Below are positions 43,736 through 53,184 of a stretch of 64,000 bases of DNA, one piece after another. The stretch lies in NCBI GenBank assembly GCA_019187365.1, contig JABARE010000024.1:74067-138066 (forward strand), in the 5' to 3' direction. Position 1 is the first letter of the stretch. Each line of letters starts with the position of its first letter. Both the position numbers and the translations under genes were made by a program. The notes under the pieces are model-generated. The model saw nothing but the letters and a program-made list of their open reading frames with translations, did no database searches and was not told the DNA's origin. Origin of the DNA: Saprospiraceae bacterium. Lineage in GTDB: Bacteria > Bacteroidota > Bacteroidia > Chitinophagales > Saprospiraceae.

Positions 43736-44971
43736 TTAAAATTGAAATTGTGTTCTGATGGTAAAGACATTATCGCGAATGTCCTTGGCAAATCCCGATA
43801 AGAAGGGGGCTTCCTCGTTGGTGATGAAGTCGTAATACGCCATGAAATAAACGTTCTTGAGATAACAGTTTACACCGAGGCCCAGGCTCGTGTACTTAAC
43901 ATCTGATGACCCGGTCCTCGTGCCGGGTTGCCCGATGTCTGCCCCGCGGATTGCCGTATTGGGGTCGTACCAGTCGAATTTTAACACCAACATCCAGGGT
44001 GAAGTTCCAAATCGCTGCAGGAAATACCCGCAGAATGCATTGAAATCGCGCAGGTAGGCATCTGAACCGGGAAGTGTGCTGCTCTTTGGGCTATCCGAAC
44101 TGCCCGCAAGTCCGGGCTGTTGCCCACCAACATATTCGGCGCGCAGGGTGGTTTTTCCAACAGAAGTAGTGAATGAATATTGAACATCCGCTCCGAAATA
44201 CCTACGAGACAATGCACTGCCTTTTCTGTGATCAAGGGTGTCGCGCAAGATAAATTCGGGCACATCCAATACATTTTTCAATTCATAACTGTAATTCGTT
44301 CCCTGCGCCACGGCACCGGCATAATAAGAAAGGCCTCCGCTGAGTGAATGCTTGCCGAAGTGCTCCTTAACCGATGCGCGCAGGACAAAATCCTTATAGG
44401 AATCGAAATCGGCAGCGGTTGCGGTACCGTTAAAAACACCTGCATCGAGTCGCAAGGGACCAAGTGCTGTGTGCGATAACATAAACCCGAGGTCAGCTTC
44501 TGCCGGCAAGAGGGTCGTAGAGAACCGGGCGCGTTCCGGCCCTTCATGGTTCCGGGTCGAATGACTCTGCTCGAACCCAAATGGCCTTGGAAAAAGACCT
44601 GCCGTCAGTTGCATGTTGGCATCCGGAATTTTGTACACGCCAAATACATCGTGCAGGCTGATACCCCGCTCCGTATTCTCCGTTACAAGCACCCAGCGCA
44701 TCGAACGGGTTTCGTAGTTTACACTGAATCTGGCCCTGCGCATGCTGAAACGCTTGTCGACGCCACTGGCAAAATTTCCACCCGGGTAGGCAATGCCCTT
44801 TTGCTCTGCAAGCTGGAACTGCGCCTGCAAATAGCCACTGATCTTCAAGTTTTTTAGATCACTCAATTCCTGGTTCAATTGTAGAACAAGACTGTCCCGT
44901 CCTGCAGCCTCCTGTCCCAGGGACAGGGTACAAGACACACATCCCAGGAGAAGCCCTAGAAAGAATTTCAT
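43736..44971 (-). CDS. Phosphate-selective porin, OprO/OprP type
   Basis: 411 residues. Signal peptide (1-19, ending SLGQ), a short coiled N-terminus (LNQELSDLKNLKISGYLQAQ), then a beta-barrel with the porin-family beginning FSMRRARFSVNYETRSMRWV, FPRPFGFEQS, and a final strand FTIRTQFQF ending in Phe. It heads the phosphate operon, 10 bases before pstS, so it is the outer-membrane entry for phosphate feeding PstS. TACCTTTG (45016-45009) is a good -7 element upstream. Confidence 0.85.
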   Translation of the reverse strand: MKFFLGLLLGCVSCTLSLGQEAAGRDSLVLQLNQELSDLKNLKISGYLQAQFQLAEQKGIAYPGGNFASGVDKRFSMRRARFSVNYETRSMRWVLVTENTERGISLHDVFGVYKIPDANMQLTAGLFPRPFGFEQSHSTRNHEGPERARFSTTLLPAEADLGFMLSHTALGPLRLDAGVFNGTATAADFDSYKDFVLRASVKEHFGKHSLSGGLSYYAGAVAQGTNYSYELKNVLDVPEFILRDTLDHRKGSALSRRYFGADVQYSFTTSVGKTTLRAEYVGGQQPGLAGSSDSPKSSTLPGSDAYLRDFNAFCGYFLQRFGTSPWMLVLKFDWYDPNTAIRGADIGQPGTRTGSSDVKYTSLGLGVNCYLKNVYFMAYYDFITNEEAPFLSGFAKDIRDNVFTIRTQFQF

Positions 44972-45008
44972 TTCACACTAATTTAAAAAACAAACACTTT
45001 TTACCTCA

Positions 45009-45016
45009 CAAAGGTA
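45009..45016 (-). promoter_or_regulatory. -7 element (TACCTTTG) of the phosphate operon
   Basis: Minus-strand TACCTTTG fits TAnnTTTG and lies 38 bases before the porin start. A -33 TTTG is not visible at the normal distance, which would suit an activator-dependent promoter such as one under PhoB; no Pho box can be called by eye. Confidence 0.45.
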
Positions 45017-45123
45017 GACCCAGCCAAAGCGTCTAATATGAAGCCAATATTAAGAAATGATTAATTCGCGGAGCAACATGGAGAATAGGATGTTCATTTG
45101 AGAAGCGTTGCAGATCGCCCCTT

Positions 45124-46713
45124 TCAGGCCTTGCGCATACTAAATTCCAGCACTTTCAGAAGCTCTTCCTGATACCGGTACACATCCCTTGGCTTACGAA
45201 GAATCATCTCCTTTAGATGGAGTACCTGGTCAGGGTGATTCCATTGCATGGCTTCGCAGACAAAGGCCACGTCGGCTAGTACCCTCCGGTATTCTGGCTC
45301 GTGGGGTTTTCTGAATCCGGTTTTCTGCAAAAAGTTCAATACAGCTGCCCGCTCTGCACGGAAGCGGTTCCCGTCGTGGTTTTTGTTGATGTGTGCAGTC
45401 ACCTTGCTTCTGATGTCCTCCAGATTGGGGCCTCCGGGTTTATGCAAGGCAAATGCCAGGGGGCGCGAAAGGAGCCTTTTCAGCAACTCTTTGGAAACCT
45501 GCAGTTCGCGTGAATTCGACTTTTTTGAAGTACCGTTCAGTTTTGAAGCAGACGGGTCTTCTGGCCGGAATCCCATTGAAAGCAATTGCTGGACTTCATC
45601 GACTGAGTGGCTGGTGATCTCCAGTTGCCAGACCCCCAAAACGCCATGAAGCGTCCTCAACACATTCGCAAATCCGCAGCGAAGTGACAGCGCCTGCCGG
45701 AACCATCCGCTAAAATGGGGAAACACCCGCACTTTTCGTCCAAATGCCCTTGCTTCTCCAATGCATGCGGGGATTCCATTTTGAAACAGCGCAAAACCAA
45801 GCAGCGATTCCAGTGGCAGCTGCCGGTCGTGGGTTGCTGCAAAAACCGCCACGGTGAATCCGTTTTCAAAGGTGTAATAGTGTAGGCTTTCCGTATCCAA
45901 ATACGTGACGGCATCCAGCTCGATTCCATCGTAAAGCAATTGCATCCTGCAGACCCTGGGAATGCTGTTGCGCATGTCGATGGATAAAAATTCAGGGGCA
46001 GGAACCGGTTCGCAGATCGCTTCACGCAAAGCCAATACCGGGACGCTGGCTGATCGGGCATAGTGCACGGAATCTACCGGAACGCGATTGAATGGCAAGG
46101 AAAGCGCCGGATCGCTCAGGCTTAGTTTGCACTGCAATCCCAGTTGCTGAAAAAGCTGATCCTTCAACAAAGGCATGTGGTCCAGCTTTTGAAACTCCGA
46201 CAAAAGGAAAGACTGGAATTGTTTGGGTTTCAGCTTTAGCTGTTCCCGGATCTGGCCATTGTTTCCAGCCTGCTCAGCCAACCCGCGCTCCAGGTCGGGT
46301 AAGGTAACCCGGAGTATGTGCAACAGATCGCTTCTGCTTTCCTTCAGGCCAGTCAACTCAAATTCGACTTCGTCGTGCAACAGCCAGCGCAGCATCCGGT
46401 GGGACAATTTACATTGGATCGAAGTGTACGGAAGACCAGTATTTGACCACGCTGGCGACGCCTTTACAGACTTTTTCAACCTCTGGGTGAGCCGTGTCAA
46501 CTCTTCTTCTGCCAGCAATCTCAACTCCGGTGAACTCGGGCAGGCCAACTGGTAAATCAAGGCCGAAACATAGGCCGGAATGGCCTGCAGAGGCATGGTT
46601 TGGGAGTGCCTCATATCTTGTAAAATATTGATCCTCAATGCATTACTTTGAGGATCCTCTTTGCCCGAGAGTACGGTCAGGTCTCGAATCGAACGGCTGT
46701 AATGGTTCTTCAT
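45124..46713 (-). CDS. Conserved-looking 529-residue protein of unknown function
   Basis: No signal peptide and no membrane segment, so cytosolic. I recognise no family in full. Residues about 300-400 (LLGFALFQNGIPACIGEARA, GWFRQALSLRCGFANVLRTL, then VWQLEI) look like a GNAT-type acyltransferase core, an assignment made only by pattern. The N-terminal 250 residues are helical and Leu-rich; the C-terminal 130 residues are helical and basic. Codon use looks like its neighbours. It is a single gene, preceded by 200 bases without a clear promoter. Confidence 0.65.
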   Translation of the reverse strand: MKNHYSRSIRDLTVLSGKEDPQSNALRINILQDMRHSQTMPLQAIPAYVSALIYQLACPSSPELRLLAEEELTRLTQRLKKSVKASPAWSNTGLPYTSIQCKLSHRMLRWLLHDEVEFELTGLKESRSDLLHILRVTLPDLERGLAEQAGNNGQIREQLKLKPKQFQSFLLSEFQKLDHMPLLKDQLFQQLGLQCKLSLSDPALSLPFNRVPVDSVHYARSASVPVLALREAICEPVPAPEFLSIDMRNSIPRVCRMQLLYDGIELDAVTYLDTESLHYYTFENGFTVAVFAATHDRQLPLESLLGFALFQNGIPACIGEARAFGRKVRVFPHFSGWFRQALSLRCGFANVLRTLHGVLGVWQLEITSHSVDEVQQLLSMGFRPEDPSASKLNGTSKKSNSRELQVSKELLKRLLSRPLAFALHKPGGPNLEDIRSKVTAHINKNHDGNRFRAERAAVLNFLQKTGFRKPHEPEYRRVLADVAFVCEAMQWNHPDQVLHLKEMILRKPRDVYRYQEELLKVLEFSMRKA

Positions 46714-46850
46714 TTCTGGTTCAGGTGTTGGTCACGTCCTGAAAGCGTATTCCCCGACCCTAACCCGGATCGGGGCGAAAAACAAAAATATCAATTAATG
46801 CGTATGCGAACCCAGAATCCAGACAAAAGTGGCATAAATTCTTAGTAAAA

Positions 46851-46879
46851 AAAAACCCGGATGGGTAGCCATCCGGGTT
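46851..46879 (-). terminator. Rho-independent terminator of the HU gene
   Basis: On the minus strand AACCCGGATGG pairs with CCATCCGGGTT (11-bp stem, 4-base loop) and is followed by a run of T. It begins 22 bases after the HU stop codon. Confidence 0.92.
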
Positions 46880-46900
46880 ACTGAGCGTTAAAGGCTACAG

Positions 46901-47176
46901 TTACTTTTTAACAGCATCGGAGAGGCCTTTGCCGGCCTTGAAACGCACAACGCGGCGTTTGGGAATCTTGATGGCTTTGCCTGTAGCAGGATTCCTTCCG
47001 GTCCTGGCTTTGCGCTCAGCCGTTGAGAAGGTGCCGAAACCAACCAGGATTACACTTTCGCCCTTTTTGAGGCTTTTTTCAATTGCAGTAAGCACCGTAT
47101 CCAATGCCGTGCCAGCTTGTACCTTTGTAACTTCTGCTTCTTTTGCGATCGCGTTGATCAGATCAGATTTGTTCAT
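46901..47176 (-). CDS. hup: HU-family DNA-binding protein
   Basis: 91 residues, the usual size. Contains the GESVILVGFGTFSTAERKAR arm base, the RNPATGKAIKIPKRRVVRFK DNA-binding beta-arm and a C-terminal AGKGLSDAVKK. It binds and bends DNA without strong sequence specificity. It has its own promoter (47208-47238) and terminator, so it is an independent, probably highly expressed gene. Confidence 0.95.
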   Translation of the reverse strand: MNKSDLINAIAKEAEVTKVQAGTALDTVLTAIEKSLKKGESVILVGFGTFSTAERKARTGRNPATGKAIKIPKRRVVRFKAGKGLSDAVKK

Positions 47177-47207
47177 GCTTTTTTTTTTAATGATTAAATT
47201 TACGACA

Positions 47208-47238
47208 CAAATATATATTACATTTTTTAGTTATGCAA
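47208..47238 (-). promoter_or_regulatory. Bacteroidota-type promoter of the HU gene
   Basis: Minus-strand TTG (47238-47236), a 20-base spacer and TATATTTG (47215-47208) match the phylum consensus very well. Transcription would begin near 47203, about 27 bases before the start codon. Confidence 0.7.
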
Positions 47239-47360
47239 TACATATTTGAAAATATTTCATTCGTGAAATGCCCTGCTTACGGGCCTTTGACCGACATAGT
47301 GTCTGCAAATGCCTGTAAAATAAGGACATCTGTTACGAATCCCTTCCAAAAGCCCTGCAA

Positions 47361-47558
47361 ATGGGAATGTTGAGAAAGTTGCTTCCCACGTTTTTGTCGA
47401 TCTGCCTGGTGGTCTTCATCGGTGTACTGACATCGTGCAACCGAGGAACGGGTTGCCCAGCAGAAGAGGCAAATACAAAAACCAACAAAAAGGGCATGCC
47501 CACGTCCAAAGCCAAATCCGGTCTTTTTGACAAAAAGACCCTCCGCAAGATGAAATGA
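47361..47558 (+). CDS. Small lipoprotein
   Basis: 65 residues. A signal peptide ends in a lipobox VLTSC (Cys26); the mature part of about 40 residues is very basic and flexible (TNKKGMPTSKAKSGLFDKKT). It also contains a Cys in GCPAEE. I do not know a function; small basic lipoproteins of this type are common in Bacteroidota. It ends 14 bases before the convergent permease gene. Confidence 0.6.
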   Translation: MGMLRKLLPTFLSICLVVFIGVLTSCNRGTGCPAEEANTKTNKKGMPTSKAKSGLFDKKTLRKMK

Positions 47559-47572
47559 AGCCTAGCTGCCAT

Positions 47573-48781
47573 TCAACGGGTTTTTAACCCGCCTCCACGA
47601 TGACTCAGGGACCGGCTCTGAGAAAACCAATCGCCCAGGGCGTTCAGTGAGTATACGAGCCAAAAGAGCAAAGCGCCTGGAAAGACTATTGCCCACCATG
47701 CTGCCGGGTTGCTTCGCGCAGCGTGCATGATGGTACCCAGGCTGACGGTATCCAGATCCAGCCCAAGACCGAGGAAGGATAAACTGGCTTCGAGCAGGAC
47801 GACCTGGGCAACTCCAAAAGCCAATACGGGAATCAAGTCCGGCCAAATTCTTGGTAGCAAATGGCGAAAATAAATCCTGGCAGGGGAAGCCCCCAAAGCC
47901 TGCAGGGCATCGATGTGGGGTTCGGGGAGACGGCGCGTGGCAAAAGAGCGGCTGTATTTGATTACAACGGGGCTGTATAGAAAGGCCACCATCAGGGCAA
48001 TGTCTACGGTTCCGGCATCCGGGACCATTTGAACGAGCAGCAACAACAACAACAACCCGGGTATGGATTTCATGATTTCCACGTAGGCCAGGCTGAGGCG
48101 GTCCAGGGAAAAATGGATTTTTGGGCGGCGGTCCCAGGTTTTTACCGCCAGCCAAGCGAGTGATAAAACAACGGCGACCATTCTTGCCAGACCAGCCCAG
48201 CTAACGTTTTTTGACTGGGTGAGATGCAGACCTTCTGCAAGAACGACCCATAGCATTGCGCCAACGGCAGCGGCACTCATCCAGGAAATCCTGCCGTGCC
48301 GATGCGACTGGAATGCAGCAAATGATCCAACGATCCCTCCAAACACCCCAGCGATGCCCATCGCCAGCAATCCCAGCAAGGCACTTCGTCGCAAGCCGTA
48401 TATGCAGGCAGCAAACAGATCGCGCCCCAACTCATAGCTGCCGAGCCAATAAATATTACCGGAAGGATCTTTCTCCAGGGGGCGCAGCCAGGAAGCCTCC
48501 GGCTTCAGCACGTGTGGATCCCGGCCAAACAAGGGCCATACAGCCAGATCAAAGGTCAGGTTCCTGTAGTCGGAGTCCGCTGTTGCAACGAGGTCGAATG
48601 CCAGTCTGGTTCCGGAACGGGCTTGGTCGTGTAGTGCAGGAACATGCCATTCTCCCTGGTATTTGCACAAAAGGGGCTTTGAGCCGGTAATCCATATGGC
48701 AAGCACTGCCAAACCCATAAGCAAGTGCAGCGACAAGAACAGCCCGGCCCTTTGTTTCCGAAGTAGAGAGTAAGCGTTCAC
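47573..48781 (-). CDS. Peptide/nickel-type ABC transporter permease, DppC-like
   Basis: 402 residues from a GTG start at 48781, which overlaps the last base pairs of the upstream permease stop as GTGA (a 4-base overlap, a strong sign of translational coupling). The frame is open to 48892, but that would run through the upstream gene. Segments: an N-terminal membrane helix (about 13-31), a periplasmic loop of about 75 residues, then five or six helices with the family motif EPHIDALQALGASPARIYFR and an LLPRIWPDLIPVLAFG end. No binding protein or ATPase gene is adjacent. Confidence 0.87.
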   Translation of the reverse strand: MNAYSLLRKQRAGLFLSLHLLMGLAVLAIWITGSKPLLCKYQGEWHVPALHDQARSGTRLAFDLVATADSDYRNLTFDLAVWPLFGRDPHVLKPEASWLRPLEKDPSGNIYWLGSYELGRDLFAACIYGLRRSALLGLLAMGIAGVFGGIVGSFAAFQSHRHGRISWMSAAAVGAMLWVVLAEGLHLTQSKNVSWAGLARMVAVVLSLAWLAVKTWDRRPKIHFSLDRLSLAYVEIMKSIPGLLLLLLLVQMVPDAGTVDIALMVAFLYSPVVIKYSRSFATRRLPEPHIDALQALGASPARIYFRHLLPRIWPDLIPVLAFGVAQVVLLEASLSFLGLGLDLDTVSLGTIMHAARSNPAAWWAIVFPGALLFWLVYSLNALGDWFSQSRSLSHRGGGLKTR

Positions 48782-49803
48782 ACCGTTTGCTTTAACCTCG
48801 GGTCCATCCATCGAAGAAGGAGGTCCGAAACCATAAAGCCCAACACCGTAAAGGCTGAACCAAGGAAAAACAGAAATTGGACCATGGGCCAATCGCGCAC
48901 CGCGATGCTTTGGTAGAGCAGCCGTCCCAGACCCGGAATGCTGAAAATCTGCTCGATGATGACCGATCCCGACACCAGGGCGGGCAATACTCCTGCCATC
49001 CAGGTGACCAACGGGGGCAGCGCTGCCGGAAGGGCCTCAACCAAAAGGGCCTTTCGGAGGGGCAGCCCAGTGCTCAAAGCTCTTTTCCAATGGGGTTTTT
49101 CCAGGTGTTCAAGCAAACCATTTCGCACCAATCGCTGCAGGTAGGCCAAAGAGGGCAATACCAGGCAGAGTAAGGGGAGCAGAAAATACTTAGGGGCCAC
49201 CCACCACAAGCGATAAGGATTTGCCGATGGGGCGCCCTGCATACCGGTGGGTAGTACCTGGATGCATTCCGGATTGGCAAAAATCAACAACAGCAGGGTC
49301 GCCAGCCAAAATCCGGGAACGGCGTATAATCCCGTGAGTGCGCGATCTGCCATAGCCATTGTCCAGGATCCTGAACGCATGACCGCCTCGAGGGCAAGCC
49401 AGACGCTGAGCAGCAACAACAAGACTATGGCGGGCAACTGCAAAGCCATCGACCAGGGCAATGCCCTGCGAAATTTTTCCTTTACCGGAAGTCCATCCAC
49501 CAGCGAGTGGCCAAAATCCATCGCTGCATATCGGCAGGCCCACTGGTGAAAAGCATTCCTGGTGCCGTTCCATTGGAGGAAAGGCCCACCACTGTTCAAA
49601 AAGAGACTGCCGGTACTCCAGTAAAAACCGGGAACAGGGCCCTCCTCCCGACTCGCATCCGCTGTTTGCTCCAGGTCGGCATCCCAGGTGGCGATTTCTT
49701 CATAGCTCCCGGGAATCTGCCGAATGACCCACAGCCCAAGCCATAAGATGGCTCCCATGGCAAAGGCTCCTGAAATGCACCGTTTCAGTATAAACCTAAG
49801 CAA
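48778..49803 (-). CDS. Peptide/nickel-type ABC transporter permease, DppB-like
   Basis: 341 residues: first helix (about 8-27), a long periplasmic loop, and five further helices. The coupling region reads LRKALLVEALPAALPPLVTW and the end SIPGLGRLLYQSIAVRDWPM, both typical of DppB/OppB. It lies 5' of the DppC-like gene with a 4-base overlap. The start is at 49803; no clear promoter is seen. Confidence 0.87.
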   Translation of the reverse strand: MLRFILKRCISGAFAMGAILWLGLWVIRQIPGSYEEIATWDADLEQTADASREEGPVPGFYWSTGSLFLNSGGPFLQWNGTRNAFHQWACRYAAMDFGHSLVDGLPVKEKFRRALPWSMALQLPAIVLLLLLSVWLALEAVMRSGSWTMAMADRALTGLYAVPGFWLATLLLLIFANPECIQVLPTGMQGAPSANPYRLWWVAPKYFLLPLLCLVLPSLAYLQRLVRNGLLEHLEKPHWKRALSTGLPLRKALLVEALPAALPPLVTWMAGVLPALVSGSVIIEQIFSIPGLGRLLYQSIAVRDWPMVQFLFFLGSAFTVLGFMVSDLLLRWMDPRLKQTV

Positions 49804-50082
49804 GTGAATGGTGGATTAAACATTGGTAAATTGCTCATGCCTGGAATAGGGCCTTTCTCAAAGCGAAAACCCTCAAACACCAAGGGCTTTGTTGCCTCCC
49901 AAAGCGAAAAATAAATCAATGTCGGCGAATTTGCCCCTTTCGTCCAAACTTTGCAGTCATGCAAGAACCGTCCACCCACCTTCCGCACGGTGGTGCAATT
50001 CAGAACCTGGGTGCACACCTGGCTCAAATTTTGCCACATATACTTGTGGTGGGGCGGCTGCGTTTATAGTGTTGTTATTCAA

Positions 50083-51729
50083 ATGAAAGCGCGCATGTCT
50101 TTTAAAAAATTCGCAGCCCTGGCTGCCCTGGCACTCCTTCTGTCCAGTGCTGTATTCGTGTCCTACGACAAGCACTTTGAGATCGCCCGGAACATTGAGA
50201 TCTTCGCCAACGTCTACAAAGAGATCAATGCCCATTACGTCGATGAGACCGACCCTTCGCGCCTCATGAAGGCTGGAATCGACGCCATGTTACAACAGCT
50301 GGATCCCTTTACCAACTACATCAGTGAAGTTCAGATCGAGAACTACCGCCTGGTGTACGAAGGCAAGTACAACGGCATGGGGGTGCGGGCTAAAAAAATG
50401 GGTGACTATGTCACCATTACCGAGGTGTATCGAGGCTACCCCGCCGATGTCGCGGGTATCCGCGTTGGCGACCAGATCCTGGCGGTTAACGGACTCGACG
50501 GCAAGGGAAAGGAAAGCGAAGACCTGTTTCAAATTATGCGGGGTATGCCACGCAGCTCGGTGGTACTGACCATTGCCCGTCCAGGTGAGCAGGGGAGTCT
50601 CCAGCTCACTCTCGAGCGCGACGAGGTAAACATCCCTAACGTCCCATACTCTGGCATGGTGTCGGATTCTGTGGGTTATATCCTTCTTACGACGTTCACA
50701 GAAAATGCGGGTAAAAATGTCCGCGAAGCTTTTAAAAAACTGCGCAGCGCCAATCCGTCCCTGAATGCGATGATACTCGACCTGCGCGACAATGGGGGCG
50801 GGCTGTTGGGCGAAGCCGTCGAAGTTTGCAACGTCTTTCTTCCTCAGGGTCAGTTGATTGCCACCACTCGGGGGAAAAACAAAGAGAAAGACCAGGCCTA
50901 CCACACCCGCCAGACCGCGGAGGATGCCCAGATCCCGCTTGTCGTGCTGATCAATGGAAAATCCGCTTCCGCCTCAGAAATCGTCAGCGGAACGATCCAG
51001 GACCTCGACCGAGGGCTGGTGGTCGGACAGATCAGCTATGGCAAAGGGCTGGTGCAAAACACCCGTGAAGTAGGATACAACGCTAAAGTGAAGCTCACCA
51101 TTGCCAAATATTACATCCCTTCGGGAAGGTGCATCCAGAGCGTGCGTTACGAAAACGGCGAGCCGGTTCACCTGCCCGATTCTCTGCGGGTTCCCTTTAA
51201 AACGCGAAACGGAAGGCGGGTGTACGATGGGGGCGGCGTTAAACCTGACCTGGAGCTTCCGGCCGCCAACCATCCGGAAATCGTTCAGCAGGTGCTCGAC
51301 CGGGATTACATTTTCCACTACGCAACGGCCTATTGTCTGAAATACTCTGCACCCGATTCGGTCCGTAACTTCCAGTTTGCTGAATACCCGGACTTCAGGG
51401 ACTTTCTGGAACGCAAGCGCTTCGACGATGGGAGTCTGTTAAAGCAGCGCATCGCAGACCTGTCCACTGAAGCCAGCAAGGAAGCCCCTACCTCTCCGCT
51501 GTTGCCGGAAATTGATAAACTGAAGGAAATGGCTCAAAAACGGCAATGGGAGGCCCTGGATCGGAACGCGGGGTTGATTTGCGATCTGATCGAGGAAGAG
51601 ATCGTTGGCCGGACCGGATACCGTGAGGCCATCATCCAAAAACGCATGGACCACGATCCGGTCATTTTGGAAGCCTCGTTGCTCCTGGCGGACAGAACGC
51701 GCTACCAGCGGCTGCTCTCCGGTCTCTGA
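50083..51729 (+). CDS. C-terminal processing peptidase, S41 family
   Basis: 548 residues from ATG 50083 (544 from 50095). N-terminal signal-anchor (about 8-30), a PDZ domain (about 85-170; MGVRAKKMGDYVTITEVYRG and PADVAGIRVGDQILAVNG), then the catalytic domain with Ser294 (NGKSASASEIVSG) and Lys321 (SYGKGLVQN) forming the Ser-Lys dyad. It cleaves exported proteins in the periplasm near their C-termini. Upstream in-frame sequence up to 49951 is low-quality and not used. It starts 279 bases from the divergent DppB-like gene. Confidence 0.93.
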   Translation: MKARMSFKKFAALAALALLLSSAVFVSYDKHFEIARNIEIFANVYKEINAHYVDETDPSRLMKAGIDAMLQQLDPFTNYISEVQIENYRLVYEGKYNGMGVRAKKMGDYVTITEVYRGYPADVAGIRVGDQILAVNGLDGKGKESEDLFQIMRGMPRSSVVLTIARPGEQGSLQLTLERDEVNIPNVPYSGMVSDSVGYILLTTFTENAGKNVREAFKKLRSANPSLNAMILDLRDNGGGLLGEAVEVCNVFLPQGQLIATTRGKNKEKDQAYHTRQTAEDAQIPLVVLINGKSASASEIVSGTIQDLDRGLVVGQISYGKGLVQNTREVGYNAKVKLTIAKYYIPSGRCIQSVRYENGEPVHLPDSLRVPFKTRNGRRVYDGGGVKPDLELPAANHPEIVQQVLDRDYIFHYATAYCLKYSAPDSVRNFQFAEYPDFRDFLERKRFDDGSLLKQRIADLSTEASKEAPTSPLLPEIDKLKEMAQKRQWEALDRNAGLICDLIEEEIVGRTGYREAIIQKRMDHDPVILEASLLLADRTRYQRLLSGL

Positions 51730-51737
51730 TCAGCTAC

Positions 51738-52421
51738 ATGGAACCGCGCCTATTGCACATTGAGACTTCTGGCCCAGACTGCAGCATCGCCCTTTCCGTA
51801 GGAAACATATGTCTGGACAGCCGTTTTGAGGCCCATGCCGACCACAACGCTACCCTCGCCAACGCGGTAGGGAATCTGCTGCGAAGTCATGGTTGGACCT
51901 TGCAAACCCTGGATGCCATCGCTATAGATACCGGCCCGGGGTCCTACACATCACTTCGCATCGGCCTGGCATTTGCCAAAGGTCTGGGCTTTGCCAGTAA
52001 AAAACCTCTGATTTCCGTCAACAGTCTGAATGCCCTGGCGACGGCAAGCATCGCGGAATTTCCCGAAGCGGAACTACACCTGTCGATCATCGACGCACGC
52101 CGCTGCGATGTGTATTATGCCATATATGAAGCCTCCGGGAAAGAACGCCATCCCCCTTCCTTTGATACCCTGGGGACGGAATGGCCCTCCAAAATGGGGC
52201 TCGCACCACAGTGCTGCGCCCTGGCGGGAAGCGGATCTTCCAAATGGGCCTCCTGCACCGGGTTAGCCTGGTCTATGTTGCTCGAACGGCCGCTGTCTGC
52301 CAATATGCTCATTGGCCCTGCGTTAAGCGCCTTCCACCGCGGTGAATGGGAAACGCCCCACTCCATCCAGCCGACCTACCTGCGCGATCCAAACATCACA
52401 CAGGCCAGGAAAAAGTGTTGA
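51738..52421 (+). CDS. tsaB: TsaB, partner of the tRNA threonylcarbamoyltransferase
   Basis: Part of the TsaB-TsaD-TsaE complex that makes threonylcarbamoyladenosine at tRNA position 37. 227 residues. ASKHA-fold start LLHIETSGPDCSIALSVGN, DAIAIDTGPGSYTSLRIGLA and FAKGLGFASKKPLISVNSLN are typical. It starts 8 bases after the protease stop and may share its transcript. Confidence 0.92.
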   Translation: MEPRLLHIETSGPDCSIALSVGNICLDSRFEAHADHNATLANAVGNLLRSHGWTLQTLDAIAIDTGPGSYTSLRIGLAFAKGLGFASKKPLISVNSLNALATASIAEFPEAELHLSIIDARRCDVYYAIYEASGKERHPPSFDTLGTEWPSKMGLAPQCCALAGSGSSKWASCTGLAWSMLLERPLSANMLIGPALSAFHRGEWETPHSIQPTYLRDPNITQARKKC

Positions 52422-52611
52422 TCGGTTGAACTTTTTGCTGATCAATGGCATTATTTTGAATATGTACCGTTTTGATTGAGTGCACCCACAATTCGTTTCT
52501 GTTCCATCGTCTGGCACGATTAAAAAATTCTGCCCAAAATTTCAAAATTGGCCCGGTATTTGAACCCGATTCCATCGTCATCGATATTGCGAATCATCTA
52601 AAAACTGTGGC

Positions 52612-52950
52612 ATGAGAAATAAAAAGAACGAAACGATTACGCTCAAAAAGGGGTCGAAGGAGGTACAACTCGACTACGCAAATTTGCGTAGGGCCGTGTT
52701 GGTTTTGAGAGCGGTCAATCACAAATTGAGACAACGTGTGATCGACTTGCTCGAAGAAAATGACACGATGACTGTAACCGATATTTACATTAAATTGAGG
52801 TTAGAACAAAGTGTTGCATCCCAACATCTTGCAATACTGAGAAGGGCCGGGGTCGTAGTTACTGCCCGAAGTGGTAAGTTCATTTACTACTCATTAGACC
52901 GCGACCGCCTCAGTCAGATTTCCAAATTAGTTGAAGACCTTGCAGGTTGA
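52612..52950 (+). CDS. ArsR-type winged helix regulator
   Basis: 112 residues. A winged helix (about 27-105) with recognition helix LRLEQSVASQHLAILRRAGV and a wing VTARSGKFIYYSLD. The metal-binding ELCVCD-type motif of classical ArsR is absent, so a metal sensor role is unlikely. It is the first of two related regulators that flank a RhuM/Doc-type gene. Confidence 0.85.
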   Translation: MRNKKNETITLKKGSKEVQLDYANLRRAVLVLRAVNHKLRQRVIDLLEENDTMTVTDIYIKLRLEQSVASQHLAILRRAGVVVTARSGKFIYYSLDRDRLSQISKLVEDLAG

Positions 52951-53184
52951 GCGAATCAAAAAAAAGCGCCCGCTACCAGGCAAAATACACTGCATTTTCT
53001 ATCCGTTCTTTTTCTTCTCATTTAATACTCCTCTCCTCAAAATTTCTTTTTAATGATATGTATATCCATAGCAATTATCCGTTGCTATGGAAACCATGTA
53101 ATACCCGTATTCATTGGGCTACAGAGCGTTTATTGTCGCAGCAAATGCATTGAATTGCTACCATTCCCGAACTTTCATTCATTA

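Noticed and set aside
49785..50039. 84-codon minus-strand frame between the DppB-like and protease genes
   Set aside because: No motif, a Cys/Phe-rich sequence atypical of the neighbours, and it overlaps the DppB-like start region.
52947..53153. Possible small gene after the first ArsR-type regulator
   Set aside because: Starts four bases before the regulator stop and reads like AT-rich intergenic DNA; no motif or homology.
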